DNA of 64,000 bases. Source: Nocardia brevicatena NBRC 12119 (GTDB lineage Bacteria > Actinomycetota > Actinomycetes > Mycobacteriales > Mycobacteriaceae). The position numbers were made by a program, and so were the translations under genes. Positions 43,049 to 51,166 of this stretch are shown here, piece after piece. The stretch spans positions 62,001-126,000 of the forward strand of contig NZ_BAFU01000091.1 of the NCBI RefSeq assembly GCF_000308495.1, in the 5' to 3' direction. Within the stretch, counting starts at the first letter, position 1. The number at the start of each line of letters is the position of its first letter. A model generated the notes under the pieces. It saw only the letters and a list, made by a program, of their open reading frames with translations, had not been told where the DNA came from and did not search any database.

Positions 43049-44170
43049 TCACCCACACAGTGCGTGGGTGAGCAAGTTGCGGATATCCACGGTGGAGGGT
43101 GTACCGGTATAGGAGAAGGTGACCGCGAGCCCGGCCGCGGTGGCGCCGGAGATGGCGGAAAAGCCGTGGATGCTACCGACGTGGCCGACATATTGCAGGC
43201 CGCACGGTAGCTGGGTGTACGCAATGCCGAGCCCGTAGGACATGCCGTCACCGTGGCCCATGTCGATCCCGTCGAGCATCTGCTGCAGTTGGGTCCGCGG
43301 CACCACCTGACCGGCCGTCAGCGCGAGGAAGAACCGGTTCAGGTCGGCGCCGGTGCTGACCAGCGCGCCGGCCGCCCACGGCAGCGACGGCTCCACCCGC
43401 GTCTCGTCGGTAACGGTGCCGTCGACGGTGGCGTAGCCGGTCGGATGCGGGTCGCGCAGACCGGTTTCTCCGGTGGCCGGCAGGTAGGTGTCCCGCAGTG
43501 CCAGCGGAGTGAGAATGCGGTCGCGCAGTTCATCGGTGTAGCGGTGTCCGGTCACCGCCTCGATCAGCATGCCGGCGACGATGTAGTTGGTGTTGGTGTA
43601 TTCGAATCGGGTGCCGGGGGCGAACTGCGCGGGATGCCGCAAGGCGGCTGCGATCTCCTGTGCGGGGGTGTAGGTGCGGCCGTCCTGTGCCGCCTCGTAC
43701 TCGTTCATCTCCGGGAGTTCGGGCAGTCCGCTTCGATGGCCCAGGATCTTGCGGACGGTGAGGGCGTGCCCGTCCACCCCGTCACCGGTGAGCAGACCGG
43801 GCAGATACGTGTCGATCGACCGGTCAAGGTCGATCCTGCGTTCGGCGACCAGTTGCAGCACAATCGCGGCGGTGAAAGCCTTGGTGATACTACCGACCCG
43901 GACATGCTGAGGAAGATCGGCAGGGATCGGGGTCCCTGCGGCGATATCGGCGAGGCCGGAGATGACGACGGCGGTCGCGCCGTTCTCGGTGAGCGTGGCA
44001 ATGGCCCCGACAGCACCCGAGCGGACCACCGCGTCGAGGTCGCCTTGCACTCTGTCCACGCGGGCAGCGGCAACGGAGGGTACGGGGGCGGGCTCGACCG
44101 AGCTCGTCATGCAGGCAGATAGGACCACCGCGGCCGTGCAGATCGGGAGAACGAAGGCTCGTATACCCAT
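43049..44170 (-). CDS. Secreted serine hydrolase lipoprotein (beta-lactamase class C/DD-peptidase fold)
   Basis: 373 residues. An N-terminal lipoprotein signal with lipobox VVLSAC at about 15-20 predicts export and lipidation at Cys20. The catalytic domain has S-I-T-K (GSITKAFTAAIVLQLVAE), Y-T-N (FEYTNTNYIVAGMLIEAVTG) and H-V-G near GHVGSIHGFSAI, the three motifs of class C beta-lactamases and D-Ala-D-Ala carboxypeptidases. GHRSGLPELP and LTPLALRDTYLP are typical of the esterase/peptidase branch. Whether it cleaves peptides, esters or beta-lactams cannot be told. It has no obvious operon partner. Confidence 0.92.
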   Translation of the reverse strand: MGIRAFVLPICTAAVVLSACMTSSVEPAPVPSVAAARVDRVQGDLDAVVRSGAVGAIATLTENGATAVVISGLADIAAGTPIPADLPQHVRVGSITKAFTAAIVLQLVAERRIDLDRSIDTYLPGLLTGDGVDGHALTVRKILGHRSGLPELPEMNEYEAAQDGRTYTPAQEIAAALRHPAQFAPGTRFEYTNTNYIVAGMLIEAVTGHRYTDELRDRILTPLALRDTYLPATGETGLRDPHPTGYATVDGTVTDETRVEPSLPWAAGALVSTGADLNRFFLALTAGQVVPRTQLQQMLDGIDMGHGDGMSYGLGIAYTQLPCGLQYVGHVGSIHGFSAISGATAAGLAVTFSYTGTPSTVDIRNLLTHALCG

Positions 44171-44520
44171 GATCCGACAGTAGGGTTACAAGCCCCGCGA
44201 ACACATCGGATTGCAGTATTGCACCACGTCACAGACCGGAGTACCGGGTCGGATCGGCCTGCGGGTTATCAACGCCCCGCGATGGCACACAGCGACTGCG
44301 GGTGGTGGGGTCATTGTCGCCATCCGCCTCGACAGCATCGACGCCGACCAACCGCCGAGACCCCGGCGTACTCACCCTCGCCAACTGGCGAAGATATCCA
44401 CCGATCGGCCCACAGAAGGAGCGAAATCTCGAAACTGTGGCGGATCCGCCACATCGCCGTCAACCATTCTGAGATTCCGACACGAGTTTTGAGACCCTAC
44501 AGGCTGTTGGGAGCCGATCG
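44171..44520. other. Gene-free stretch with a perfect palindrome and a dispersed motif copy
   Basis: No coding frame is convincing. TGTGGCGGATCCGCCACA at 44436-44453 is an 18-bp perfect palindrome without a loop. AGTTTTGAGACCCTACAGG at 44485 is the third copy of the motif also found near 30.80 and 42.65 kb. It lies downstream of the DUF397 stop on the minus strand and could include a terminator. Confidence 0.4.
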
Positions 44521-44853
44521 TCAGAGCCGCGTGAACTGCCCGTCCGCGACGCCTTTCATGAAGGCGTCCCACTCGGCAACGGTGTAGTCCAGCGTCATGC
44601 CTTCGCGGGTGAGCGAGGCGGTGCCGTCGGCGCGAACTGTGATGGATGTGCCCGCGATATCGCCAGAATCGGCGCTCAGGACGAGTTCGAGAACGGCCGG
44701 CCACTGCACAGCCGGAACGGAGATGATCGGCTGCTCAGCAGCAGCACCGGTGTATTTGCTGTCTCGGATGAGCACGGCGCCGTCACAGTGGGAGACCTCC
44801 ACACAGGTTTTGTCGGAACCGCTGAAAGTCGACTTGAACCAAAGAGGCCTCAC
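44521..44853 (-). CDS. DUF397 protein
   Basis: 110 residues. The DUF397 core is duplicated here: WFKSTFSGSDKTCVEVSHCDGAVLIRDSK near the N-terminus and LTREGMTLDYTVAEWDAFMKGVADGQF at the end. These small actinobacterial proteins accompany XRE-DUF5753 regulators (BldB/AbaA-like pairs) and are thought to act as their partners or antitoxin-like regulators of development. The gene starts 4 bp after the DUF5753 gene ends, so they form an operon. Confidence 0.9.
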   Translation of the reverse strand: MRPLWFKSTFSGSDKTCVEVSHCDGAVLIRDSKYTGAAAEQPIISVPAVQWPAVLELVLSADSGDIAGTSITVRADGTASLTREGMTLDYTVAEWDAFMKGVADGQFTRL

Positions 44854-44857
44854 AGCG

Positions 44858-45724
44858 TCATCCTAACGTACTGATCGTTTGCTTGATCAGGCTTACCGAC
44901 CCCTCGCGGCTCATCGCGACGCTGGTGAATTGGTTATATAGATAGTCGAGCGCCTCGACCTGCTTCGAGTCTTCGACAATCTGCCCATAGATGGCCGTTT
45001 CGAGCCATCCGAGAACGGGGAGCCGGGAATTTCCGAAGTCGAGAAGGTGAAAAGTTGCCGCGTTGAGACCAGCGACGGATCCGCGTGCATCAAAAGGAAC
45101 GACACGCAAGGTCAGGTTCTCAGGGTGCTGATCGATCAAGTCGAGCAGATGCCGTAGTTGGTCGCGTTGGACGTCCGGCCCTCCAACCTGTTGAAGCAGC
45201 GCGCTCTGTCCCATCACCACCGACAAACGCAGAGGGTCCTCTCCCGATAGACGCCGTTGGCGGCGCAACCTCGCTCGAACGCGCTGTTCGGCCTCGGTAG
45301 GTCGGCCGGTGGACACGATCGAGGACATGAGCGCGCGTATGTAGTCCTCGGATTGGAGCAGTCCGGGGATCACGCCTCCCTCGACGCTTCGGATACTCTG
45401 CGCCCCTTCTTCGAGGCCGTAGTAGCGCAGCAACTCGTCGTCGAATAGCGCCGAATACGCCGACCACCAGCCCCTGCTCTTGGCGACCGAGCGTAGGGCG
45501 AGCAGCTCACTCTGTTCATCCGGCTCGAACTCGAGCAACTCCATCAAGACCTGGAGCTTGTCCTCGGCGAGCACACCTTTGCCTTTGACCAGTTGCGACC
45601 AGTACTGGGGTGAGATGCCCAGGGTCTGTGTGACGGCCTTCGAGTTCACGCCGCGCTCGTCGCGTCGCGCACGTATACGCAGCATGAGTTCCCACCCGGC
45701 AACGGTGGGGGACGTCCGTACCAT
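44858..45724 (-). CDS. XRE-family regulator with DUF5753 domain
   Basis: 288 residues from ATG 45724 (MVRTSPTVAGWELMLRIRARRDERGVNS). The N-terminal HTH covers about residues 10-70 (KAVTQTLGISPQYWSQLVKGKGVLAEDKL). DUF5753 fills the C-terminal two thirds: WWSAYSALFDDELLRYYGLEEGAQSIRSVEGGVIPGLLQSEDYIRAL, LRHLLDLIDQHPENLTLRVVPFDARG, and FHLLDFGNSRLPVLGWLETAIYG. It is paired with the downstream DUF397 gene. Actinobacteria carry many such pairs; individual targets are mostly unknown. The divergent small-gene cluster to the right may be under its control. Confidence 0.93.
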   Translation of the reverse strand: MVRTSPTVAGWELMLRIRARRDERGVNSKAVTQTLGISPQYWSQLVKGKGVLAEDKLQVLMELLEFEPDEQSELLALRSVAKSRGWWSAYSALFDDELLRYYGLEEGAQSIRSVEGGVIPGLLQSEDYIRALMSSIVSTGRPTEAEQRVRARLRRQRRLSGEDPLRLSVVMGQSALLQQVGGPDVQRDQLRHLLDLIDQHPENLTLRVVPFDARGSVAGLNAATFHLLDFGNSRLPVLGWLETAIYGQIVEDSKQVEALDYLYNQFTSVAMSREGSVSLIKQTISTLG

Positions 45725-46192
45725 CGCGGTCCTTCCTTGGACGGGGCGGCAACCACAGTACAACAACCGCCTACCAATCATCCTCTGCTACGTATTTCAT
45801 ACTTGAATCAAGTAATTTATTCTTCACAGTGTGACGCAGGCTACTTACTAGCAGAATCACTAGAGGCAGTCGTTACCTTCGGAAAGATCGGGGAACCGAT
45901 GGCGAGGTACACCTGCGGCCTGTCGCCAACAGCCGGCGACGGGACCGTGCACAGGGTCGAAAGTGGGGAACGACGACCGGGAGGCCTCCTACCTCCACGG
46001 CCGAATTCTCACCACAAAACAAACCGCCGCCGTCATACCGGCAGGCGAAGCGGTCGCCGCTCTCTCCGGTCATTGGCTTTTTGGCTCGTACCCGCCTCGC
46101 TCGATCATCAGCACAACCGCCCTGCACCACCATGGAGCATCCCCTGGCGCCTGCGGCTCGCAGATACTTCCCGGCCCGCCGCTGAAGGAGCC
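45725..46192. other. Divergent intergenic region, no certain gene
   Basis: This 468-bp stretch separates the XRE gene from the small-gene cluster. The part around 45780-45880 is AT-rich and promoter-like (TTGAATCAAGTAATTTATT). Three frames are open further right with peptides such as M-E-H-P-L-A-P-A-A-R-R-Y-F, but none stands out as a gene. Confidence 0.35.
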
Positions 46193-46504
46193 GTGATACC
46201 GGCCAGTCCGCGCCCCGACGAGCCCGATATTCATATCCGGATCGTCTACGAGCGCGGGGAACACCGACTGGTTTTCGACCGGTGGGCCTGTCTCACAGCG
46301 ACACAGGCATTTCTCGCCGATTGGGACCGCCGACACCACCCGGACATCAAGGTATTCGCGGTCGACGACCGCCCCGCACCATCCCCTCACCAATTTCGAC
46401 GATTGGACTACGAAACGCTATGGGCACCACCCTCGCGGACACCGCGCCACTCGTACGGCAGCGACGAGACGTCTACGAACAACAGTTCGGACTCGCCGCC
46501 GTGA
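46193..46504 (+). CDS. Small hypothetical protein
   Basis: 103 residues from GTG 46193, which follows GAAGGAGCC closely. The protein begins VIPASPRPDEPDIHIRIVYE and continues with a well-formed segment, LVFDRWACLTATQAFLADWDRRHHPDIKVFAVDD, of likely alpha/beta structure. The last 25 residues read less naturally and overlap the next gene by 85 bp, so the true end may have been changed by a frameshift. It opens a tight run of small genes leading to the propeller-like gene. No family recognised. Confidence 0.5.
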   Translation: MIPASPRPDEPDIHIRIVYERGEHRLVFDRWACLTATQAFLADWDRRHHPDIKVFAVDDRPAPSPHQFRRLDYETLWAPPSRTPRHSYGSDETSTNNSSDSPP

Positions 46505-46910
46505 TCGAACCCGATCTCTCCGTGATCGTCCTCGACGCCGGGCTCGCCTCGGGCCTGCGGGTTGTCGGCATGCCGAACGACCTCGGTCGCGATATGCGTA
46601 CCGAACTACGCCGCCTCGGGAAGTCCGATATCCCGGTGATCTCCCACGCCCGGACCGACTGCGCGTGCCGGCGATGCCGAACCTGGCTTTTCCTCACCTC
46701 CGCCGATCCGGAGGACCCCGACGACTACCACACGGATGCGATTCTGTACCTCAGCCGGGTCGAGGTGTGGATGGAGCTGCGGGTCATACTTCCCACTCCG
46801 GGTGACCCGCGCCGGGTGTGGATCACCCGCCCACACCTCGCAGGCCACCCGCGCTTCCCGAGGTCGTCGCCGGCCTCTACCGCGCCTTGGGCGAAGGGCC
46901 GATACGGTGA
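46420..46910 (+). pseudogene. Conserved hypothetical protein with a frameshift near its end
   Basis: From ATG 46420 (MGTTLADTAPLVRQRRDVYEQQFGLAAVIEPDLSVIVLD) about 145 residues read as a soluble protein with a C-A-C-R-R-C cysteine cluster and VEVWMELRVILPTPGDPRRVWITRPHLAGHPR. At about 46855 the natural continuation, PEVVAGLYRALGEGPIR and stop, lies one base out of frame; in the annotated frame the sequence turns into an Arg/Ser-rich run. The stop at 46908 then overlaps the next GTG (GTGA). A single-base deletion explains this; it may be a real lesion or a sequencing error. Function unknown. Confidence 0.6.
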
Positions 46911-47050
46911 CCGAAATCGTCATCACAGAGCCCGTGTTCCGGCAGTGCGAACCGAGGCTCGTCATACGACGGCCGCACCGGCGGCAAGCGCGTGCCTCCG
47001 CATACCGTGCGATTCCGTCGATGATAACGCGGGGCGGGTGGCGCCGATGA
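46907..47050 (+). CDS. Very small hypothetical basic protein
   Basis: 47 residues from GTG 46907 to TGA 47050, overlapping the preceding restored stop and the following ATG by 4 bp each (GTGA, ATGA). The sequence starts VTEIVITEPVFRQCEPRLVI and is then Arg-rich. The double 4-bp coupling is the main reason to treat it as a gene. No family recognised. Confidence 0.4.
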   Translation: MTEIVITEPVFRQCEPRLVIRRPHRRQARASAYRAIPSMITRGGWRR

Positions 47051-47343
47051 TGGGAACCGTCGTTGCCTCGGCATTCGTCCTTGTAGCGTGGATCACGCTC
47101 TTTCACACCGGTGTACGGGCTTTCGAACGCCGAGTAGCCCACGAACCGGTCACCGCGCGACGTCGGCGCTCCTCACCGTCGCGCCCAGGCCACTACCTGC
47201 ACGCTCGGACGTATCAATCCGAACCGGTCATGGCCGATGGCCTGGAGTTGGGCAAGCGGTTCCTCGTTCTCCGGTTCGATGCCACGCGCTCCGAAATCGG
47301 CATTGCCTCTCCTGTTCGTTCCTTCCGTGAAAAAATCTGTTGA
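47047..47343 (+). CDS. Small single-pass membrane protein
   Basis: 98 residues from ATG 47047 (MMGTVVASAFVLVAWITLFHTGVRAFERRV). The first 22 residues form one hydrophobic segment, a membrane anchor or uncleaved signal. The remainder is polar and basic. The stop TGA shares one base with the ATG of the propeller-like gene, so they are co-translated. It might anchor or accompany that protein. No family recognised. Confidence 0.5.
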   Translation: MMGTVVASAFVLVAWITLFHTGVRAFERRVAHEPVTARRRRSSPSRPGHYLHARTYQSEPVMADGLELGKRFLVLRFDATRSEIGIASPVRSFREKIC

Positions 47344-48653
47344 TGGATACTTGGAATGTATTGTGGCAGAATGTAATTGAGAAAACCATTCCTCCCATAA
47401 AGGATATGGCAGCTGTTTTCAAATCTGAATACGACAATTTTTCGTATACCTTGCGAGGGAATGCCAACCTTTTCGGAGAAATGGATCACCAAGGCGGTCG
47501 GGCAATGGTCGACGGCCGGGGGGTCACGAATAACTCGTTCATCGAGAGCGGTCCGCGGCTGCGCATGGTCTCGTCCACACCCCACCACGATCTGAATACG
47601 CTTCTCTCCAAATATGCGTACACCGATGACGGCGGTTGGACCGGGGCCGACAGCACCTATATGAGACGCTTACCCGACGACCGCCATGTCTTTATGTTCT
47701 CCGATACGTTTCTCGGACGTGTCGAGGCGAATGGTTCACGTGCTCGGGACACTCCGTTCGTAAGCAATAGTTTCGTCGTCATCGAGCGGGACGGCACTAT
47801 GCGAACCGCCCTCGGCGCAACCCCTGACGGTCAGACCCGAGCGGTTCTCCCGCCACGTGGTAATCAGTTCCATTGGCTCGGTGGCTCCCATGTCACCAGC
47901 AGGGATACCCTGGATGTGATGTTCCTGGGGTTTACCGGAGATGCCCGCGTGGTGGATACCGGCGGAGATTTCGATGCCGAGCGCCTTCGGATGGCATTGA
48001 TCCCGGGCGGGGGCGGGGAATTGGACTTCCAGGAGAATCTGCTGGCCCGTTTCGACGCCCACGACCTGCGGCAGTTGGACGTAACACCGATGCCCTCCGA
48101 AACCGGAGTGCATTGGGCATCGTGGGTGGAATTCGACCAACGTGACAACCATACATATGTTTACGGAGTCCAGGACGAAGGCGCCGAGAAATTCATGCAC
48201 GTCGCGCGAGTGGGTGGGGACGATCTGCGAACACCGTGGCAGTTTTTCGACGGTGAGGGCGGATGGTCGCCCCACGAGACGGATTCGGCACCACTGATGT
48301 CCGGTGTGGCCAACGAATACAGCGTTTCTAGATTGAACGACAATAATTTCCTTCTGGTAACCCAGGACACCACTGTCCCTTACAGCCCGGACATCGTGGG
48401 GTATCTGTCGGATTCACCCACCGGGCCGTTCGGTCCTCCCACGCTCCTGTATCGGGCCACGGAATCCGGTCCGCTCGGCTTCTACGGTGATCCCGAAACC
48501 GTCGTCTACAACGCTCATGAGCAGCCCGACCTGCGGCGCGGCAATGAGTTGACGCTCACCTACAATCTCAATGCAAGCGTCGAAGGTGTTCTCGACACGA
48601 CCTCCAAATACCGCCCGCAAGCCGTCAAGGTCAGGTTCGATATCGAGGAGTGA
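47343..48653 (+). CDS. Putative beta-propeller protein (DUF5005/DUF4185-like)
   Basis: 436 residues from ATG 47343. After an unusual N-terminus (MDTWNVLWQNVIEKTIPPIK, without signal peptide) the protein shows propeller-like blades: GWTGADSTYMRRLPDDRHVFMFSDTFLG, NSFVVIERDGTM, NQFHWLGGSHVTS, VHWASWVEFDQRDNHTYVYGVQD, NEYSVSRLNDNNFLLVTQDT and GFYGDPETVVYNAHEQPDL. The D-x-x-[FY]-x-x-x-L-P-D-G/D-R and F-S-D-T-F-L-G elements recall DUF5005/DUF4185 proteins related to five-bladed glycosidases. The first 150 bp are distinctly AT-rich, suggesting transfer. It is coupled to the small membrane protein upstream. Enzymatic activity is unproven. Confidence 0.65.
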   Translation: MDTWNVLWQNVIEKTIPPIKDMAAVFKSEYDNFSYTLRGNANLFGEMDHQGGRAMVDGRGVTNNSFIESGPRLRMVSSTPHHDLNTLLSKYAYTDDGGWTGADSTYMRRLPDDRHVFMFSDTFLGRVEANGSRARDTPFVSNSFVVIERDGTMRTALGATPDGQTRAVLPPRGNQFHWLGGSHVTSRDTLDVMFLGFTGDARVVDTGGDFDAERLRMALIPGGGGELDFQENLLARFDAHDLRQLDVTPMPSETGVHWASWVEFDQRDNHTYVYGVQDEGAEKFMHVARVGGDDLRTPWQFFDGEGGWSPHETDSAPLMSGVANEYSVSRLNDNNFLLVTQDTTVPYSPDIVGYLSDSPTGPFGPPTLLYRATESGPLGFYGDPETVVYNAHEQPDLRRGNELTLTYNLNASVEGVLDTTSKYRPQAVKVRFDIEE

Positions 48654-48700
48654 GCGCGGCGTGCCCGCCGTACCACGTGTTCGAGGGCAATACACGGCGA

Positions 48701-49483
48701 TCAGATACCGGCGATGGGCGCCTGACCCGTCCCGTCGCCGAGCAACTCCGCGAAGCGGGCGACCACTTTCTCGTGGTACACCCGGAAAAGGTCCTCGAAC
48801 AACGCCGCCTGCGCCTCCGACGGCCCGGTTTCGGTTTCCCACACCGCCACCAGCGCCCGCCATACCAGAACGTGTAGATCGGCGGTGGCCGCGAAATACG
48901 CCTCCACCGCCTGCGGCACCTCGAGCACCATCTCGCCGATCGAATTCAGAATGGCCCGCTGCATGGTGGAACCCAAGGCGGTGAGCAGGGTGCGGACCAG
49001 GCCGATCTCGGTGGAGAGCATACACAGATGGTCCGGGGATTCCTGACGGGCGAGCTTGTCCAGCAGGTCTATCTCGACCTTCAGCACCGCCGGGTCGACG
49101 ACGCCGGAGGCGCCGATATGCGCGGCGCCGGTATACGACAGCAGCGCGTCCATGACGATTCCGCGCTCGACCTCGACGATATCGCGGAACATCTCGGTTG
49201 CGACCTCGGGTGTGGGGATCGAGAACCGGAACAGATGCCGATACACGTCCAGCCCGCCGGAGGCCCGGACATCGCGGATGGTGAACCCCTTGCCGCGCCG
49301 GGCCTCCACGAACCCATAGGATTCCAACCGTCCGAGAGTGAGCTGTGCGGTGGCACGGTTCATCTCGAATTCCTCGGCCACCTGACGGACGGACGGCATC
49401 AACCGGCCCGGTCGATACTCCCCGGCGGCCACACGGCGTGCCAGCTCGTCGGCAACATCGGCGACCACCGTGCGGGACCCCAT
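48701..49483 (-). CDS. GntR-family regulator with FCD domain
   Basis: 260 residues from ATG 49483. The winged HTH is VADELARRVAAGEYRPGRLMPSVRQVAEEFEMNRATAQLTLGRLESYGFVEARRGKGFTI (residues 8-67). The helical FCD-type ligand domain follows (VEVERGIVMDALL, EIDLLDKLARQESPDHLCMLSTEIGLVRTLLTALGS, YFAATADLHVLVWRALVAVW). The family senses small organic acids or acyl compounds, often with a metal. No target gene is adjacent in an obvious way; it converges on the propeller-like gene. Confidence 0.92.
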   Translation of the reverse strand: MGSRTVVADVADELARRVAAGEYRPGRLMPSVRQVAEEFEMNRATAQLTLGRLESYGFVEARRGKGFTIRDVRASGGLDVYRHLFRFSIPTPEVATEMFRDIVEVERGIVMDALLSYTGAAHIGASGVVDPAVLKVEIDLLDKLARQESPDHLCMLSTEIGLVRTLLTALGSTMQRAILNSIGEMVLEVPQAVEAYFAATADLHVLVWRALVAVWETETGPSEAQAALFEDLFRVYHEKVVARFAELLGDGTGQAPIAGI

Positions 49484-49581
49484 CGCTGCACCTCTCTGCA
49501 GGGTTTACGTCCCAGACAGTCTATTCGCAAACTCGCCGGGAGATAGCGGGAATTGTGACGCGAACGGACGACCGCACACGG

Positions 49582-50181
49582 TCAATAACCCAGCCAATCG
49601 CGCCATACCAGCAGGACCGAATCCGCGAAGACCGCGTACCCTCGTGCCGCCGGATGCGCACCGTCTCCGGCGCGTACCTCGGCACACCACGTCTCGTCGC
49701 CGGCGAGCGTCCGGTGGGTTGCGGCGTACGGAACCCGGGCGGCCGCACAGACCCGGGCGAAACGTTCGTCCAGTTCCGCGGTGCGGAGATTGTGTGCGGG
49801 ATCGTCGATCGGCGGCGGGGCGACCACCAGCGCCGGCCATCCGCGCCCGCGGGCCGTATCGAGAAAATCGATGAGATGGGCGACCGAGGTGTCCGAGTCC
49901 ACCCTGGGCCGACCGTGTTCGGCCATGGTGTCGTTCACTCCGAACGAGAACACCACCCGGGCGTCGGTCCCGGCGGGGAGCCGCGGCTCGCATTCGGCCC
50001 GCCAGCGGTCGGCGATATCCGTGGAGGTCTGATGGCGGACACCGAGGTTGTAGACGGTCGGCTCCTGCCCCGCGGCGGCGGCGTGTGCCGCGAGACGACC
50101 GGTCCAGCCGAGGGCGGTGGGATCGCCGACCCCGGCCACGAACGAATCACCGACGAAACAGATGCGCAGATCACGACTCAC
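49582..50181 (-). CDS. SGNH/GDSL-type esterase
   Basis: 199 residues from GTG 50181 (SRDLRICFVGDSFVAGVGDP). Block I has catalytic Ser in V-G-D-S; block III is FSFGVNDTMAEHGRP with the oxyanion Asn; block V is RAGDGAHPAARGYAVFA containing Asp and His of the triad. No signal peptide, so a cytoplasmic esterase or lipase. The frame continues upstream, but that part overlaps the deacetylase end. It lies 25 bp after the deacetylase gene and may be co-transcribed with it. Confidence 0.9.
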   Translation of the reverse strand: MSRDLRICFVGDSFVAGVGDPTALGWTGRLAAHAAAAGQEPTVYNLGVRHQTSTDIADRWRAECEPRLPAGTDARVVFSFGVNDTMAEHGRPRVDSDTSVAHLIDFLDTARGRGWPALVVAPPPIDDPAHNLRTAELDERFARVCAAARVPYAATHRTLAGDETWCAEVRAGDGAHPAARGYAVFADSVLLVWRDWLGY

Positions 50182-50206
50182 CCGCCGATGGTCGCAGCCC
50201 GTCCAC

Positions 50207-51103
50207 TCACCTGTGAGCGGGGGTAGCGGCTTCGCCGGCGCCGAGACCGAGCTCACGCGCGTAGTGTTCGGCTATCTCGTCGCTGGTGGTGAGCCATACC
50301 CCTGGGTGGTTCGCCACGTACTCGAGGACCTGGTCCAGGTACTTGGCGCGGAATGCCTGACCGATGACGAACGGATGCAGGGCCAATGCCATCACGCGCC
50401 CGCTGTGCGCCGATTCCGCGAAAAGTTGGTCGAGCTGATCGGTCAGCACACGCACGAAATCCGGTCCGGACATGCGGGCGCCGACGAACATCATGATGTC
50501 GTTCAGCTCAACCGAGTACGGGACGCCGAGCATGCCGGGGACTCGCAGCGGATAGGGCTGGTCGTCGTTGGTCCAGTCCAGTACATAGTTCAGTCCGAGG
50601 TCGGCGAGCAGCCGCGGAGTGTTGTGCGTTTCGGTGAGACCGGGTCCCATCCAGCCTCTGGGTCGGGTGCCGGTCGCACGTTCGATGGTGTCGACCACAC
50701 CGGTGAGTACGGCACGTTCTTCCTCGACCGACAGGTCCGTGTGCAGGACAGAATTGGTGCGCCCGTGCGCCAACCATGCCCAGTTCCGCTCCAGACCGGC
50801 TTCCACGATCCGCGGGTAGCGCTCGCCCACCTCGGAATTGAGCAGCGCACTGGCCCGGATACCGTGTCGGTCCAGTATTTCCAGCACCCGCCAGAAACCC
50901 ACCCGCGCACCGTAATCGCGCCAGCCGTAGTTCAGCGGATCCGGGACGAGGTCGGCGGTTCCGGGATAGATACTGGTAGAGGGCCGATCGAGATGGAAGT
51001 GCTCGATATTGAATCCGATATAGAAGGCCACCCGGGCACCGCCGGGCCAGTGGATCGGCGCGCGGTCGACGATGGGGCTGTAGTCGAAGAGTTCGTTGTG
51101 CAT
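50207..51103 (-). CDS. Polysaccharide-deacetylase-family protein (PuuE/allantoinase-like branch)
   Basis: 298 residues from ATG 51103 (MHNELFDYSPIVDRAPIHWPGGARVAFYIGFNIEHF). A NodB-type barrel: YGARVGFWRVLEILDRHGIRASALLNSEV, AGLERNWAWLAHGRTNS, RATGTRPRGWMGPGLTETHNTPRLLADLGLNYVLDW, MALALHPFVIGQAFRA and WLTTSDEIAEHYA. The pattern matches the subgroup near allantoinase PuuE rather than secreted chitin deacetylases, and no export signal is present. It probably hydrolyses a C-N bond of a small molecule. It is divergent from the MerR gene and shares an operator-like palindrome with it. Confidence 0.88.
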   Translation of the reverse strand: MHNELFDYSPIVDRAPIHWPGGARVAFYIGFNIEHFHLDRPSTSIYPGTADLVPDPLNYGWRDYGARVGFWRVLEILDRHGIRASALLNSEVGERYPRIVEAGLERNWAWLAHGRTNSVLHTDLSVEEERAVLTGVVDTIERATGTRPRGWMGPGLTETHNTPRLLADLGLNYVLDWTNDDQPYPLRVPGMLGVPYSVELNDIMMFVGARMSGPDFVRVLTDQLDQLFAESAHSGRVMALALHPFVIGQAFRAKYLDQVLEYVANHPGVWLTTSDEIAEHYARELGLGAGEAATPAHR

Positions 51104-51121
51104 GCGGCTATCCTCGAACCA

Positions 51122-51135
51122 TCACATAGATGTGA
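51122..51135. promoter_or_regulatory. Candidate MerR operator in the divergent deacetylase/merR promoter
   Basis: Perfect dyad TCACAT-AG-ATGTGA. On the minus strand a TTGACC element (51137-51142) lies directly upstream, giving the -35/dyad arrangement typical of MerR-activated promoters with a long spacer. It would serve the deacetylase operon. Confidence 0.55.
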
Positions 51136-51166
51136 AGGTCAAGCACGAGGGAGTGAAATCGGTCAT

